Source of the DNA: Candidatus Zymogenaceae bacterium
GTDB taxonomy: Bacteria; Desulfobacterota; Zymogenia; Zymogenales; Zymogenaceae
Assembly (NCBI GenBank): GCA_016933535.1
Contig: JAFGAS010000052.1
Span: 88,757 to 152,756, forward strand
Direction: 5' to 3'
Length of the DNA: 64,000 nt
Both the position numbers and the translations under genes were made by a program. The notes below the pieces were generated by a model that saw only the letters and a list, made by a program, of their open reading frames with translations, was not told the origin of the DNA and did no database searches. The first letter of the stretch is position 1; each line of letters opens with the position of its first letter. Below are positions 52,782 through 61,884 of this stretch, piece by piece.

Positions 52782-53552
52782 TTATACCGCGGTGAAGAAA
52801 TCGGAAACGGCCCCCCAGCACTCGTCGGGTTTCTCGACCATCGGCAGGTGGCCGCACCCCGCAAACCCCCGGTTATCCATACCGCTTTTTTCCAGAAAAT
52901 CCCGCGAACGTTTCGAGGCGGTCTTCTCGCCCCACAGGTAGAGAGTCCTGCAGGCCAGGTCCCGGTACGCTTGCCCGGCGCTCTGCTCGCCCGTGGCCGA
53001 TACGCACTCCCGGGCCCACGTGAGCAGCGCTTCGGGATGCGCGGCTGAGAGGTCCGAAACCCATCTGAGGAGGATTTCGTCTTCGGAAGCCGCGGGAAGA
53101 AAAAGATCGATAAGGTGCCGTTTGAACGCCTCGGCGTCCGTGAAGCCGGCCGAGAGCCCCGTAACGAACGTGTCGTCTTTGGTGAGGTTTCCCTCGATGT
53201 TCGCGTATGCCCGCACGCGCGGCCCGAGGCGTGCGGCCGCCCCGGTCGCGATGATACCCCCCAGGGAATGGGCTACAAGAAAAACCGGGAGGTTCCCGGA
53301 AAACTTTTCAATCAGCTCCACGAGAATCTGCGTGGCCGCCGCGATTGTCTTGGACTCCGGCCGAAAGGGGCTTGCCCCGTAACCCGGAAAATCCGGGGCA
53401 AACAGGGAAAAACGGCCGGCGAGCACCGACGAGAAGGATTCCGTAAATATGCCGCCCGACTCTCCAAACCCGTGGACAAGCCAAACCGCGCCGAGAGCGC
53501 CGCTCTTTTGGCTGTGTCTGATCAAGATGTTATCGGTGGTCATGATATCCAT
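52782..53552 (-). CDS. Alpha/beta hydrolase
   Basis: A 256-aa alpha/beta-hydrolase fold protein. The oxyanion region is WLVHGFGESGG, the nucleophile Ser is in VAHSLGGI near residue 95 and the likely catalytic His is in AGCGHLPMVEKP. FAPDFPGYGASPF is the typical second block. No signal peptide. Substrate is unknown; esterase, lipase or C-C hydrolase are all possible. GAGGAACC precedes the ATG. Confidence 0.85.
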   Translation of the reverse strand: MDIMTTDNILIRHSQKSGALGAVWLVHGFGESGGIFTESFSSVLAGRFSLFAPDFPGYGASPFRPESKTIAAATQILVELIEKFSGNLPVFLVAHSLGGIIATGAAARLGPRVRAYANIEGNLTKDDTFVTGLSAGFTDAEAFKRHLIDLFLPAASEDEILLRWVSDLSAAHPEALLTWARECVSATGEQSAGQAYRDLACRTLYLWGEKTASKRSRDFLEKSGMDNRGFAGCGHLPMVEKPDECWGAVSDFFTAV

Positions 53553-53753
53553 AACGGTTCCTCGGGACGACCGTTGCCGGCCGTTGGTTCTGGTGCTGCC
53601 GGGGCGCGGCGAAGTCCTCTAAATATCAAATATCTTTTTTGTTGTCAACGTTCCCGACGTTCCGATTTAGGTCCGAAAAATATGATTTATCTGTTTGAGC
53701 CGCACCCGTCGTGTGGTATCATCGGATTTCTATAACTCAGGGATTCAATACAC

Positions 53754-54668
53754 ATGGAACGGATTACCGACTGCCTCATCCTCATCGGGACCTGGGACAT
53801 CCCCGCATACCTGGTTGTCGGGAAGGACCGCGTGGTCATGGTCGACGCCGGGGCGGTCTCCACGGCCCCGGCGATGTATGACGACATCGTGCAGGCGATC
53901 GATGCTATGGGCGGCAAAGGCTTTCCCGATCTCGTTGTCTTTACCCATTCGCATTTCGACCACGTGGGCGGCGCGCCCTACCTGAAGCGGCATATCCCGT
54001 CGATCCGATTCGGGGGACACGAGTATCTCTTTTACACCATGGGGCGCCAGGGGGCGCGAAAGCTCATCGAGGGGCTCAACAGGAGGACGTCCGATCCTGC
54101 GCTGATTCGCGATAAGCTGACGGACGCCGACTTTGACTATTCGCTGATAACCGGAGACGTCGTTCTGACCGACGGCGAGCTTATGGATCTGGGCGGTGGC
54201 GTATCGGTCACGGCCGTGGCCACGCCCGGCCACACTAAGGACAGCATGTGCTACCTCGTCGAGCCGGGGGGGATCATGCTGACCGGCGAGGCGCTGGGGA
54301 TCGTGCCCGGCGACGAGCTCTACGTGGGGCCGGAGTTCCTCACGAGCTACGAGGACTACGTTGCGTCGATTAAAAAGGTCAAAGCCCTCAAACCCAACCG
54401 CATCCTCACCGGCCACCACTCGTTTGCGTTTTCCGACCGCGTGGACGAGCTGATCGCGGCATCCCTCAGGGACGCGGCGGCGCTCAGGGATAAGATCGAG
54501 CGATATCTTGGGGAAGAAGCGATGGACGAGGCGCGGGTGATCGAGCGCGTCAAAGCCGAGGAATACCTCACGGCCCGGCAGGGCAGGCAGCCCGAGGAGG
54601 CCTACCTCTTGAACCTCAAGGCCCAGGTGCAGATGGTCAAAAACGGGATGGACAAAGGGGAGGGGTGA
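53754..54668 (+). CDS. MBL-fold metallo-hydrolase
   Basis: A 304-aa metallo-beta-lactamase-fold protein with the metal motif THSHFDHVGG near residue 65, the third His in TPGHTKDSM, the bridging Asp region MLTGEALG and the last His in TGHHSFAF. The family includes glyoxalase II, lactonases and arylsulfatases. The C-terminal 70 residues are helical and acidic/basic. AGGGA precedes the ATG. Substrate not evident. Confidence 0.88.
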   Translation: MERITDCLILIGTWDIPAYLVVGKDRVVMVDAGAVSTAPAMYDDIVQAIDAMGGKGFPDLVVFTHSHFDHVGGAPYLKRHIPSIRFGGHEYLFYTMGRQGARKLIEGLNRRTSDPALIRDKLTDADFDYSLITGDVVLTDGELMDLGGGVSVTAVATPGHTKDSMCYLVEPGGIMLTGEALGIVPGDELYVGPEFLTSYEDYVASIKKVKALKPNRILTGHHSFAFSDRVDELIAASLRDAAALRDKIERYLGEEAMDEARVIERVKAEEYLTARQGRQPEEAYLLNLKAQVQMVKNGMDKGEG

Positions 54669-54708
54669 GCCGGGAGACGGTGTCAACGATCTCTCCACAC
54701 CTGCGCTA

Positions 54709-55644
54709 TTACCATTCCGAATGCCTGTTTTTATAGAGGATCAGCGAGCCCTTTTTCGCGGAGACGTAATCGGCAACACCGCCGCATTTCACCTTAAAAA
54801 TAAAATAGATGTCCTTGGGATCGCCGTTTGAATCCGTGGTGCCTTCCAGCACTTCGAAATTGCCCTGGCCCTTGGAAATTATAACGTCCGCTTCATTAAA
54901 TGCCTTCTTAAAGCCTTCGGAGGCATAGGCGAGGTCCGCTCCCGGGACGTCACTGCCCGTGTCGATAATCCTTAGCCGTGAGAGCGCCTTTTGCGACAGT
55001 TTACCAAGGATATGCTTTTGGGCGTCGTCGATGATCGCGTCGTTTATCGTCGGCGCGCCTCTTACGCACAGCGTTATGCCGGCCCCCTTCAGGTGCGTGA
55101 GCATCCATTCGATCAGCAGCCGGTCCAGTACGATTTCCCCGGCATTATCCGCGATAAACAGGATAGTCCGTGCCTTATGGATATGGTCCTTAAGGAGCTC
55201 ATAGTCGTCTATTTCAAAGGCCCTCTTGTTTCTCCCCGCCTTGATCAGCCTGATAAAATCATCCCTGATTTCTTCGGGTGTATAGGTGTTGTCTGGAATC
55301 CCAAAATCAATGCTGTTGCCCAGGGCCGACGCAATGATCGATGCCTTTAGTCTATCGGCGGAAAAAAGGATCCTTCTCTTTATGAATGGATAGACCTTCT
55401 CCATCTCCGCGTTGCTTCGCTGCCTGATCGAAAGAAAGGGATCTCCTTTTCCGGTTTTTGCTTTTACAATATCGGCCAGTCTCTTAGCAAGCACGGGAGC
55501 AGTCATTGTATCGGGTACGCCGGCCAGCTCGGACAGGATATCTTTCTGTAACTCAAGCCATGTTGTATCGTCGACCCCGAAAAAGCCTATCAACTTGTTT
55601 GCCTGTTTATGGACGCATTCAATACAGCCGCGTTGAAATCTCAT
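54709..55644 (-). CDS. DUF89/ARMT1-like metal-dependent damage-control phosphatase
   Basis: A 311-aa protein of the DUF89 family, short prokaryotic branch with the N-terminal CIECVHKQ cysteine pair. Metal/active-site blocks are FIADNAGEIVLDRLL, VRGAPTINDA and SKGQGNFEVLEG. The family dephosphorylates damaged or excess sugar-phosphate-type metabolites with Co/Ni/Mn/Mg. It is common in archaea and anaerobic bacteria. Exact substrate unknown. It converges on the MBL-fold gene. Confidence 0.88.
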   Translation of the reverse strand: MRFQRGCIECVHKQANKLIGFFGVDDTTWLELQKDILSELAGVPDTMTAPVLAKRLADIVKAKTGKGDPFLSIRQRSNAEMEKVYPFIKRRILFSADRLKASIIASALGNSIDFGIPDNTYTPEEIRDDFIRLIKAGRNKRAFEIDDYELLKDHIHKARTILFIADNAGEIVLDRLLIEWMLTHLKGAGITLCVRGAPTINDAIIDDAQKHILGKLSQKALSRLRIIDTGSDVPGADLAYASEGFKKAFNEADVIISKGQGNFEVLEGTTDSNGDPKDIYFIFKVKCGGVADYVSAKKGSLILYKNRHSEW

Positions 55645-55973
55645 TTCCTGCTCTTGCTCCGATTTGTATTAAGCATTTGATTTGCCGTATCAGGCAGGAA
55701 CGTACCCGTCCGGACCCAACCGCAGGTAAACCGCAAAATCCGAAGGGATCCTTCGGTTCGTCTTATTTTGCCATTATAGCTATTTTTGCCATAAACCGAA
55801 AGCTCAATCTTTCGTCCTGCGAAACTTTCGGTTCATGGCGAGGAGGAGATATCCAGTCACACCTCTGTGCCTCGGGTTATGGTTTTCGTTGGGTTTTGAT
55901 TTCCTCGATCGCTTTGGGATTGCGCCATACCTTGTATCCGTTTCACGCGCGTACGTGCGTAGTAGACAAGCTC
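55645..55973. other. Intergenic region with small dyads
   Basis: A 329-base gap. CCGAAGGGATCCTTCGG and an ACCGAAAG/CTTTCGGT pair are small dyads. No ORF with a ribosome-binding site and no recognised riboswitch or RNA gene. Confidence 0.4.
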
Positions 55974-56621
55974 TTATCTCTTTGAGGTCTTCTTTGCAGA
56001 CTTCTTCTTAGATTCGGCTGGTCGTCGACTTTTCTTTTCGACTAGCTTTCCCTCGATGGCACTCATTCGTTCGGTTAGACTTGATACAGCGGCCTCAAGC
56101 TTTTTTATCTCACTATCTATATTCCCGATTGCGGCTAATAAAGACTGATTCATTATTGAAGAATTTTTAGAAGACGAGAATTCCGTATCGCGAACCGGTC
56201 CCTCAATGAAGTGCCCGCTCTTATCCACTCGACGAATCTCTATATTCTGAGAATCGTGGCGATGATGTCGGTAAGTATTACCGCGAATTTCCCTCCATAG
56301 CATAAGAACCGAAAATTCCAGACTTATTATGGATGCGTAATCCGCAAGAATACTTATTATCTCCAATCCCGTTTCGTGTTCGACGACAATGATCTTTGTC
56401 CTGTCATTTCCAACAAGATGAGCTTTTCCCTGGAAGTCGCCGGCTATGGGCGAATGGGTGATCCCCGCCTCTCGATCAAGCTCGTGGAGGAGTTCTTTGT
56501 ACTCATGATAGGCCCCCACATTCTCGCGTACCTTCAGCGATATAATCCGCTCCACGGGTACTCCGAGACACCTAGACGCAGCGTAGAACTTATCCCGAAA
56601 GGCCTTCTCTTTGTAATCCAT
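55974..56621 (-). CDS. Hypothetical protein with C-terminal coiled coil and lysine-rich tail
   Basis: A 215-aa protein of no recognised family. The N-terminal part looks globular (RCLGVPVERIISLKVREN, IIVVEHETGLEIISILADYAS). Residues ~165-195 form a likely coiled coil (NIDSEIKKLEAAVSSLTERMSAIEGK) and the end is very basic (KKSRRPAESKKKSAKKTSKR), suggesting nucleic-acid or membrane binding. GGAGGT precedes ATG 56621. Its lower GC and isolated position suggest an accessory or acquired gene. Confidence 0.6.
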   Translation of the reverse strand: MDYKEKAFRDKFYAASRCLGVPVERIISLKVRENVGAYHEYKELLHELDREAGITHSPIAGDFQGKAHLVGNDRTKIIVVEHETGLEIISILADYASIISLEFSVLMLWREIRGNTYRHHRHDSQNIEIRRVDKSGHFIEGPVRDTEFSSSKNSSIMNQSLLAAIGNIDSEIKKLEAAVSSLTERMSAIEGKLVEKKSRRPAESKKKSAKKTSKR

Positions 56622-56921
56622 CTGACTTACCTCCATTAACCGTCCTGATGTCTCAGTAAGTTTATAGATTTATGTTTTATGATTAGATCCCGAAACCTTT
56701 CCGAGTATGGCTTCTGAATGTTAATATACACATAACTATTCAGAATGCAATTAAAATCATTTACGGACCGAGTCGTGATTGTTGATATATTTGGCAAAGT
56801 TTTAGGCGGCATTCGATCGTGCATTTCGGGAGGGTGAAGGAGACGGCAGGAAGTATGTACTTGATGACGCGTCTGAGATTGCCGCGGTCGCTGACGCTCC
56901 CTCGCAATGACGAGAAGCCAC

Positions 56922-57355
56922 CCCAAAAGGCCAGCCTTTTGGGGGCCCCGACAGGAAGAGACGGCCCCCACATGTGGCACCCATCCAGCGTGAAACGGGA
57001 ATGGACACGACGAGTCGTGTCCCTACGGTTTTAAAACGGTTCGTGGAATGGAAAAACGGACGGATTATTACCGGGTACGGCGGGCAATCCGTAGGGGCAT
57101 GACTTGTCATGCCCGTTAATCACCCCACGAAGCAGGCTTCGTGGGGGGCGATGAGGAAGGGAAGGGAAAACGCAATGACGGTATTTGGGGGTAGGGGGGG
57201 ACGGACACGACAAGTCGCGTCCGTCCGACAGAAATAAAAGACGGGCACCACATGTGGTGCCCCTACAATCGGAAAACCGCTCGTATGTGGAAAAGAAAAA
57301 CGGGTTTTCAACCAGTACGATGAATAACCCGTAGGGGCATGATATATCGTGCCCA
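56922..57355. repeat. Cluster of short interspersed palindromic repeats
   Basis: At least seven distinct hairpins lie in about 430 bases: 56922-56945, 57004-57023, 57096-57115, 57124-57147, 57201-57226, 57244-57263 (a perfect 20-bp palindrome around CACATGTG) and 57336-57355. Two share CCGTAGGGGCATGA (57090s and 57330s). The CGAAGCAGGCTTCG unit also occurs near 1960. No ORF here has coding support. It looks like a nest of REP-type elements. Confidence 0.75.
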
Positions 57356-57368
57356 TTGAATCGTTTTT

Positions 57369-58901
57369 CTACTGCACCTCTAACTGTCTCTTGAGCTCTT
57401 TCTTCAATATCTTGCCCTGGGTGTTGCGGGGGAAATCCTCAACGAAGAAGACCTTGCGCGGCATCTTGAAATCGGCGATCTTGCCGGAAAGCCTTTCGAT
57501 GAGCTGTTGCTCGGTGAGGGTGTTGGGCTGCTTGAGGGAGACGAACGCGGCCACCACCTCGCCCCGGCGGGCATCGGCAAGCCCCACTGCCGCCGACTCC
57601 TTGACCTCGATGATGGATTGAATCGCTTTTTCCACCTCCGCCGGGTAGATATTAATTCCGTTGCAGATGATAAGCTCCTTCTTTCTGCCTTCGAGGAACA
57701 GGAACCCGTCGGCGTCTTTTCGGGCCATGTCCCCGGTGTGAAACCAGCCGCCGCGCATGGCCGTCTCGGTCTCCGCGGGCTTTTCCCAGTAGCCCGAAAA
57801 GACCGTCGGGCCCTTGATGATGATCTCGCCGGTCTGGTCGTCCCCGGCGTCGTTGTGGTCTTCGTCGACGACCCTGAGCATCACGTGGAAGTTCTCCTTT
57901 CCCACGGAGCCGGCCTTGGTGATCGAGTCGGTAAGGGACAGCGCCGAGATCTGCAGCGCCTCGGTCATGCCGTATCCCTGGGCAAACCGGACGCCCTTTT
58001 CTTCCTGGTAGCGCCTGATCACCGGCACGGGCATGGGCGCGGCGCCCGAAAAGAAATAGTGGACGTGTGAAAAATCAGCCGCGTCCCACTCGGCGGCGTC
58101 GGCCATCATCTGGTACATCACCGGGACGGTGAACATGTAGTTGATCCGCTCCCGCATGATGAGCTTGATGATCTCAGACGCGTTGAAAAACCGCTTGAGG
58201 ACGAGCGACCCCCCCGCGTAGATCACGGGGGTCGTGGACGCGCCGAGCGGCCCGACGTGGTAGAGCGGCGCCGTGACCAGCGACCGGAACCCCTTGTCCA
58301 GCGAGAAGTTGATGAGGTTGTGAACCGAGTCGAAGATGATGTTGGCGTGGGTGAGGACGGCGCCCTTTGGGTCGCCGGTGGTGCCGGAGGTATACATGAT
58401 CAACAGGGGATCGTCGGCGGTCACGTCGGTGTCCGGAGACGGTTCGTGGTCGGGGAAGGTCTCGACAAACGGAGTGATGTCGGGGTCTTCGGGAAGGTTC
58501 GGGCCGCTGTGCCGAAACCAGTCCGAGACCGTATCGGTCTGAGCCTTGAGGTCGGTGATCTTTTCGGCAAAATCGGCCGTATAGATGAGCACCTTCGGGC
58601 GTGAGTCGTTGATTATATAGGCGATCTCGGGGGCCGCCAGGCGGTAATTGATGGGGACGAGGATCGCCCCGATCTTGGCGCATGCAAAGAACACCTCGAG
58701 AAACTCCGAGGAATTGAGCATGACGACCGAAACCCGGTCCCCCTTTTTTACGCCTGTCGAGATAAGTGCGTGGGCCATGCGGTTGGTCCGCCGATTGAAT
58801 TGCCGATTATCAAACGACCTCATCCCGCCGTCCACGTCTTTTAAAAAAGGCAGGTTGGGATCGGTCGCGGCCCGCTGGGAAATCCACTGTCCGACGTTCA
58901 T
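57369..58901 (-). CDS. AMP-dependent acyl-CoA ligase (second of a tandem pair)
   Basis: A 510-aa ANL-superfamily ligase. The phosphate loop is MYTSGTTGDPKGAVL, the aromatic acid-pocket region is YGMTEALQ, GGWFHTGDMARKD holds the ribose-binding Asp, and NTQGKILKKELKR has the catalytic Lys. It is a close paralogue of the ligase 13 bases upstream (shared MNVG-W start, YAGGSLVLKRFFNASEIIKL). ATG 58901 is preferred over the TTG of the ORF track. Likely an acyl- or aryl-acid:CoA ligase. Confidence 0.9.
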   Translation of the reverse strand: MNVGQWISQRAATDPNLPFLKDVDGGMRSFDNRQFNRRTNRMAHALISTGVKKGDRVSVVMLNSSEFLEVFFACAKIGAILVPINYRLAAPEIAYIINDSRPKVLIYTADFAEKITDLKAQTDTVSDWFRHSGPNLPEDPDITPFVETFPDHEPSPDTDVTADDPLLIMYTSGTTGDPKGAVLTHANIIFDSVHNLINFSLDKGFRSLVTAPLYHVGPLGASTTPVIYAGGSLVLKRFFNASEIIKLIMRERINYMFTVPVMYQMMADAAEWDAADFSHVHYFFSGAAPMPVPVIRRYQEEKGVRFAQGYGMTEALQISALSLTDSITKAGSVGKENFHVMLRVVDEDHNDAGDDQTGEIIIKGPTVFSGYWEKPAETETAMRGGWFHTGDMARKDADGFLFLEGRKKELIICNGINIYPAEVEKAIQSIIEVKESAAVGLADARRGEVVAAFVSLKQPNTLTEQQLIERLSGKIADFKMPRKVFFVEDFPRNTQGKILKKELKRQLEVQ

Positions 58902-58914
58902 CTTCCGGTATCCT

Positions 58915-60444
58915 TTACGTGTCAAACCGTTTTTTTAGCTGGGTCTTTACTATCTTGCCCGATACGTTTCTCGGGAAATCCTCAACAAAAAAGACCTTCT
59001 TGGGGAGCTTGAAAGCGGCGATCTTATCGGAAATCTTGTCGATAAGCTCCTGCTCGGACAAGGAGGCCCCCTCCTTGAGGGAGACGAACGCAGCCACCAC
59101 CTGGCCCCGACGGGGATCGGGCATACCCACGGCCGCCGCCTCCTTGACCGCCGGGACCGACTGAATCGCCCGTTCCACTTCCGCGGGATAGATATTTTCT
59201 CCGGAGCTGATGATCAGCTCCACCTTCCTGCCCACGATATAGAGAAATCCTTCCTCGTCCTTCCTGCCCATGTCGCCGGTGTGAAACCAGCCGTCCCGGA
59301 CGGCCTTTGCCGTTTCCTCGGGTTTGTTCCAGTAGCCGAGAAAGACGTTGGGGCCCCTGACGATGATCTCGCCAACCTCACCGGGCGTTACGTCGTTTTT
59401 CTCGCCGTCGACTATGCGCATGATGACGTGAAACTCCTCCTTGCCGACTGAACCGGCCTTTCTGATCGAATCGTCTATGGGAAGCGAGCTGAGCCGCCCG
59501 GTCTCGGTCAGGCCGTAACCCTGTGCGAACTTGATTCCCTTTTCGTCCTGGTATTTCCTGATGAGCGGCACGGGAATGGGCGCGCCGCCGGCGATAAAGT
59601 AGCGGACGTGAGAAAAATCGGCGGTCTCCCATTCGGCGGCCTCGGCCATCATCTGGTACATAACGGGTACCGCGAACATATAATTGATCTTCTCGGCGGC
59701 AATCAGCTTGATGATCTCAGACGCGTTGAAAAACCGTTTCAGGACCAGGGACCCCCCCGCGTAGATGACCGGGTTTGCCGCCGCAGACAGGGCCCCGATG
59801 TGAAAGAGGGGTGCGGTGACCAGAGAGGTAAAGGTCCTGTTGACGCCGTAACCGAGGAGGTTGTGGATGGCGTGAAAGGTGATGTTGGTATGGCTGATCA
59901 TGACGCCCTTGGGATTGCCCGTGGTCCCGGAGGTATACATGATGACGAGGGGATCGTCGCCCTCGATATCCCGCGGGGGCGCGGGTTCCCGGTCGGGTTG
60001 ACCGGAGACGAAATCCGAAAAGGAGGCGTCCCGTCCGGGTTGGTTTCCCCCCAGTCCGAAGATAAAGGGGATGACGGCCTCTGTCTTCTTGACCTCGGCG
60101 ATCTTTTCGGCAAAATCGGAGGAATAAACGAGGACCTTCGGCGCGCAATCGGCAAAGATATAGGCAAGCTCGGGCACGGCCAGCCTGAAATTGACCGGCA
60201 CCATGATCGCCCCGATCTTTGCACAGGCGAAGTAGATCTCGAGAAACTCCGAGGAGTTGAGCATGACTACCGAGATTCGGTCCCCCGGGACGGTTCCCAG
60301 GGACATGAGCGCGTGGGCCGTCTGATTGACCCGTTCGTTGAACTGCCGGTTGTTGTACCGGCGGTCGACGCGCTCGCTTTCCTTAAGAAACGGGCCGTCC
60401 GGATCGGTCAGGGCCCGCTTATAGACCCATTCTCCAACATTCAT
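58915..60444 (-). CDS. AMP-dependent acyl-CoA ligase (first of a tandem pair)
   Basis: A 509-aa ANL ligase with MYTSGTTGNPKGVMIS, YGLTETGRLS, GWFHTGDMGRKD and NVSGKIVKTQLKK as the canonical motifs. ATG 60444 (MNVGEWVYKRAL) with AAAGGAA upstream aligns with its paralogue; the ORF-track start adds 24 residues. The pair arose by duplication. It has a clear own promoter and lies downstream of a ketosynthase pair on the same strand. Confidence 0.9.
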   Translation of the reverse strand: MNVGEWVYKRALTDPDGPFLKESERVDRRYNNRQFNERVNQTAHALMSLGTVPGDRISVVMLNSSEFLEIYFACAKIGAIMVPVNFRLAVPELAYIFADCAPKVLVYSSDFAEKIAEVKKTEAVIPFIFGLGGNQPGRDASFSDFVSGQPDREPAPPRDIEGDDPLVIMYTSGTTGNPKGVMISHTNITFHAIHNLLGYGVNRTFTSLVTAPLFHIGALSAAANPVIYAGGSLVLKRFFNASEIIKLIAAEKINYMFAVPVMYQMMAEAAEWETADFSHVRYFIAGGAPIPVPLIRKYQDEKGIKFAQGYGLTETGRLSSLPIDDSIRKAGSVGKEEFHVIMRIVDGEKNDVTPGEVGEIIVRGPNVFLGYWNKPEETAKAVRDGWFHTGDMGRKDEEGFLYIVGRKVELIISSGENIYPAEVERAIQSVPAVKEAAAVGMPDPRRGQVVAAFVSLKEGASLSEQELIDKISDKIAAFKLPKKVFFVEDFPRNVSGKIVKTQLKKRFDT

Positions 60445-60572
60445 GGTACGAAAATTCCTTTCCTGGATAAGACGCGTAGGGTCGATAACGGCCCTGCAAA
60501 AAGGGCCGACAAACATTCCGCTGGTTGCCTCTCCTGTCGACCGTTACGGTCCGTTTGGGCGGATACGTGAAC

Positions 60573-60601
60573 AGTATAGTGATATCGGGGGGGGTTGTCA
60601 A
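60573..60601 (-). promoter_or_regulatory. Promoter of the tandem acyl-CoA ligase genes (minus strand)
   Basis: On the minus strand TTGACA (60601-60596), 17-nt spacer with a run of eight C, and TATACT (60578-60573), 129 bases before the first ligase ATG. Confidence 0.65.
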
Positions 60602-60663
60602 TCACCATTACGGCTCTATCGGCCCGGATCGGCAGGGCGGGGTGCATGTGACGTTATCGGCCC

Positions 60664-61884
60664 TCAGGGGGTCTTGAAGACGAGGGCCACAAACGTTCCT
60701 CCGGACGATACGCCGCATAAAAGGGCATTTGCAATCGGGGTCTCTCTTTTTTGGGTAACGAAATTAAGGGGGGAGATGGGGTCGTTCAGTCCAACGACCG
60801 GGGGGATAATCCCGCCTTTGATGGAGGCCGCCAGCGCGGCCGCTCGTATACCGCCCCCCGCACCGAAGAGCTCACCGATAGCACCCTTTATCGAAGAGAC
60901 CGAAACGCCGTCTGCGCCGGTGCCGAAGACGGAGGCGATCGCGGCGGTCTCCAGAGCATCCAGCCGCATTCCTCCGTTGGCGGTTCCCGAGATATAGTCG
61001 ATATCCCCGGGGGAAAGCACGGCCGATTCCAGGGCGCGCCGGATGGCCAGGACGTATCCCCTCGGGTCGGCCGGGAAATCGGACGGCGGGGCGGGCGACG
61101 AGCTCATTCCGAAACCCGACACCTCGGCGTAGACCTCGGCCCCCCGGGCCTCGGCGTGCTCCGATGATTCGAGGCAGATAATCCCGGCTCCTTCGCCGAC
61201 CACCGGACCGCTTCTTTTTAGGTCGTAGGGCCGTGCGTCCTCCGGCCGGCCGGCAGCCGGCGAAAGGGCATTAAACCGTGTCAGCACCTCAAAGAGGAGC
61301 GGAGATATGATATCGACTCCGCCGGCGAACATGATGTCGGCTACGCCCGCCCTGATTTGATCGAACGCGTAGCCGATGGCCGTTTCCGCCGAGGACTCCT
61401 TGTGGTTTATCGTGGAATTGAATCCCCGAAAACCGAGCTCGATGGAGGCGTGACCCGCCGGCGCGTTCATAACGGTGTTGGGCACATGGAGCGGGTTGAA
61501 CAGCATCGGTCCGTCGGAAAAGAGGGTTCGGGCAAACATGATGGAAATATCGGTGGAGCCGAACGAGGTGCCCAGGATGATGCCGATCCGGTCACGGTTG
61601 GTCGGGTCGATGACGATCTTTGCATCGTCGGCGGCAAGCCTCGTCGCGGCAACGGCCGTCCGGGAGAGGTCGTCCATCTTGCGGATGCCTTTGGGATTGA
61701 TGATTTCCTTCGGATTGAAATCCGAAAGCAACGCGCCCTTATGGGACGACAGCGCACAAGTATCGAACCTGGTAATATCCCGTATGCCCGAGTCGCCGGC
61801 AAACAGCCGATCCACGAACGACCGGATCCCCACCCCGAGACACGAGACAACCCCCGCCCCGGTAATTACCACACGCCTACTCAT
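60664..61884 (-). CDS. Degenerate beta-ketoacyl synthase, chain-length-factor-like
   Basis: A 406-aa KAS-II/FabF-fold protein (MSRRVVITGAGVVSCLG start, AVGAG-type GEGAGIICLES block). All three catalytic residues are replaced. The Cys position is Glu163 in HKESSAETAIG, the first His (AHGTAT) is Ser in YISGTANGG, and the second His is Glu in KGAIGELFGAGG. The structural Lys remains. This is the pattern of a catalytically silent chain length factor that pairs with an active ketosynthase. It overlaps the active KS gene by 8 bases. ATG 61884 replaces the longer ORF-track start. Confidence 0.85.
   Translation of the reverse strand: MSRRVVITGAGVVSCLGVGIRSFVDRLFAGDSGIRDITRFDTCALSSHKGALLSDFNPKEIINPKGIRKMDDLSRTAVAATRLAADDAKIVIDPTNRDRIGIILGTSFGSTDISIMFARTLFSDGPMLFNPLHVPNTVMNAPAGHASIELGFRGFNSTINHKESSAETAIGYAFDQIRAGVADIMFAGGVDIISPLLFEVLTRFNALSPAAGRPEDARPYDLKRSGPVVGEGAGIICLESSEHAEARGAEVYAEVSGFGMSSSPAPPSDFPADPRGYVLAIRRALESAVLSPGDIDYISGTANGGMRLDALETAAIASVFGTGADGVSVSSIKGAIGELFGAGGGIRAAALAASIKGGIIPPVVGLNDPISPLNFVTQKRETPIANALLCGVSSGGTFVALVFKTP

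Noticed and set aside
56922-57355. Possible CRISPR array
   Set aside because: The repeats are of different sequence and irregular spacing and are individually palindromic; no cas genes are present.
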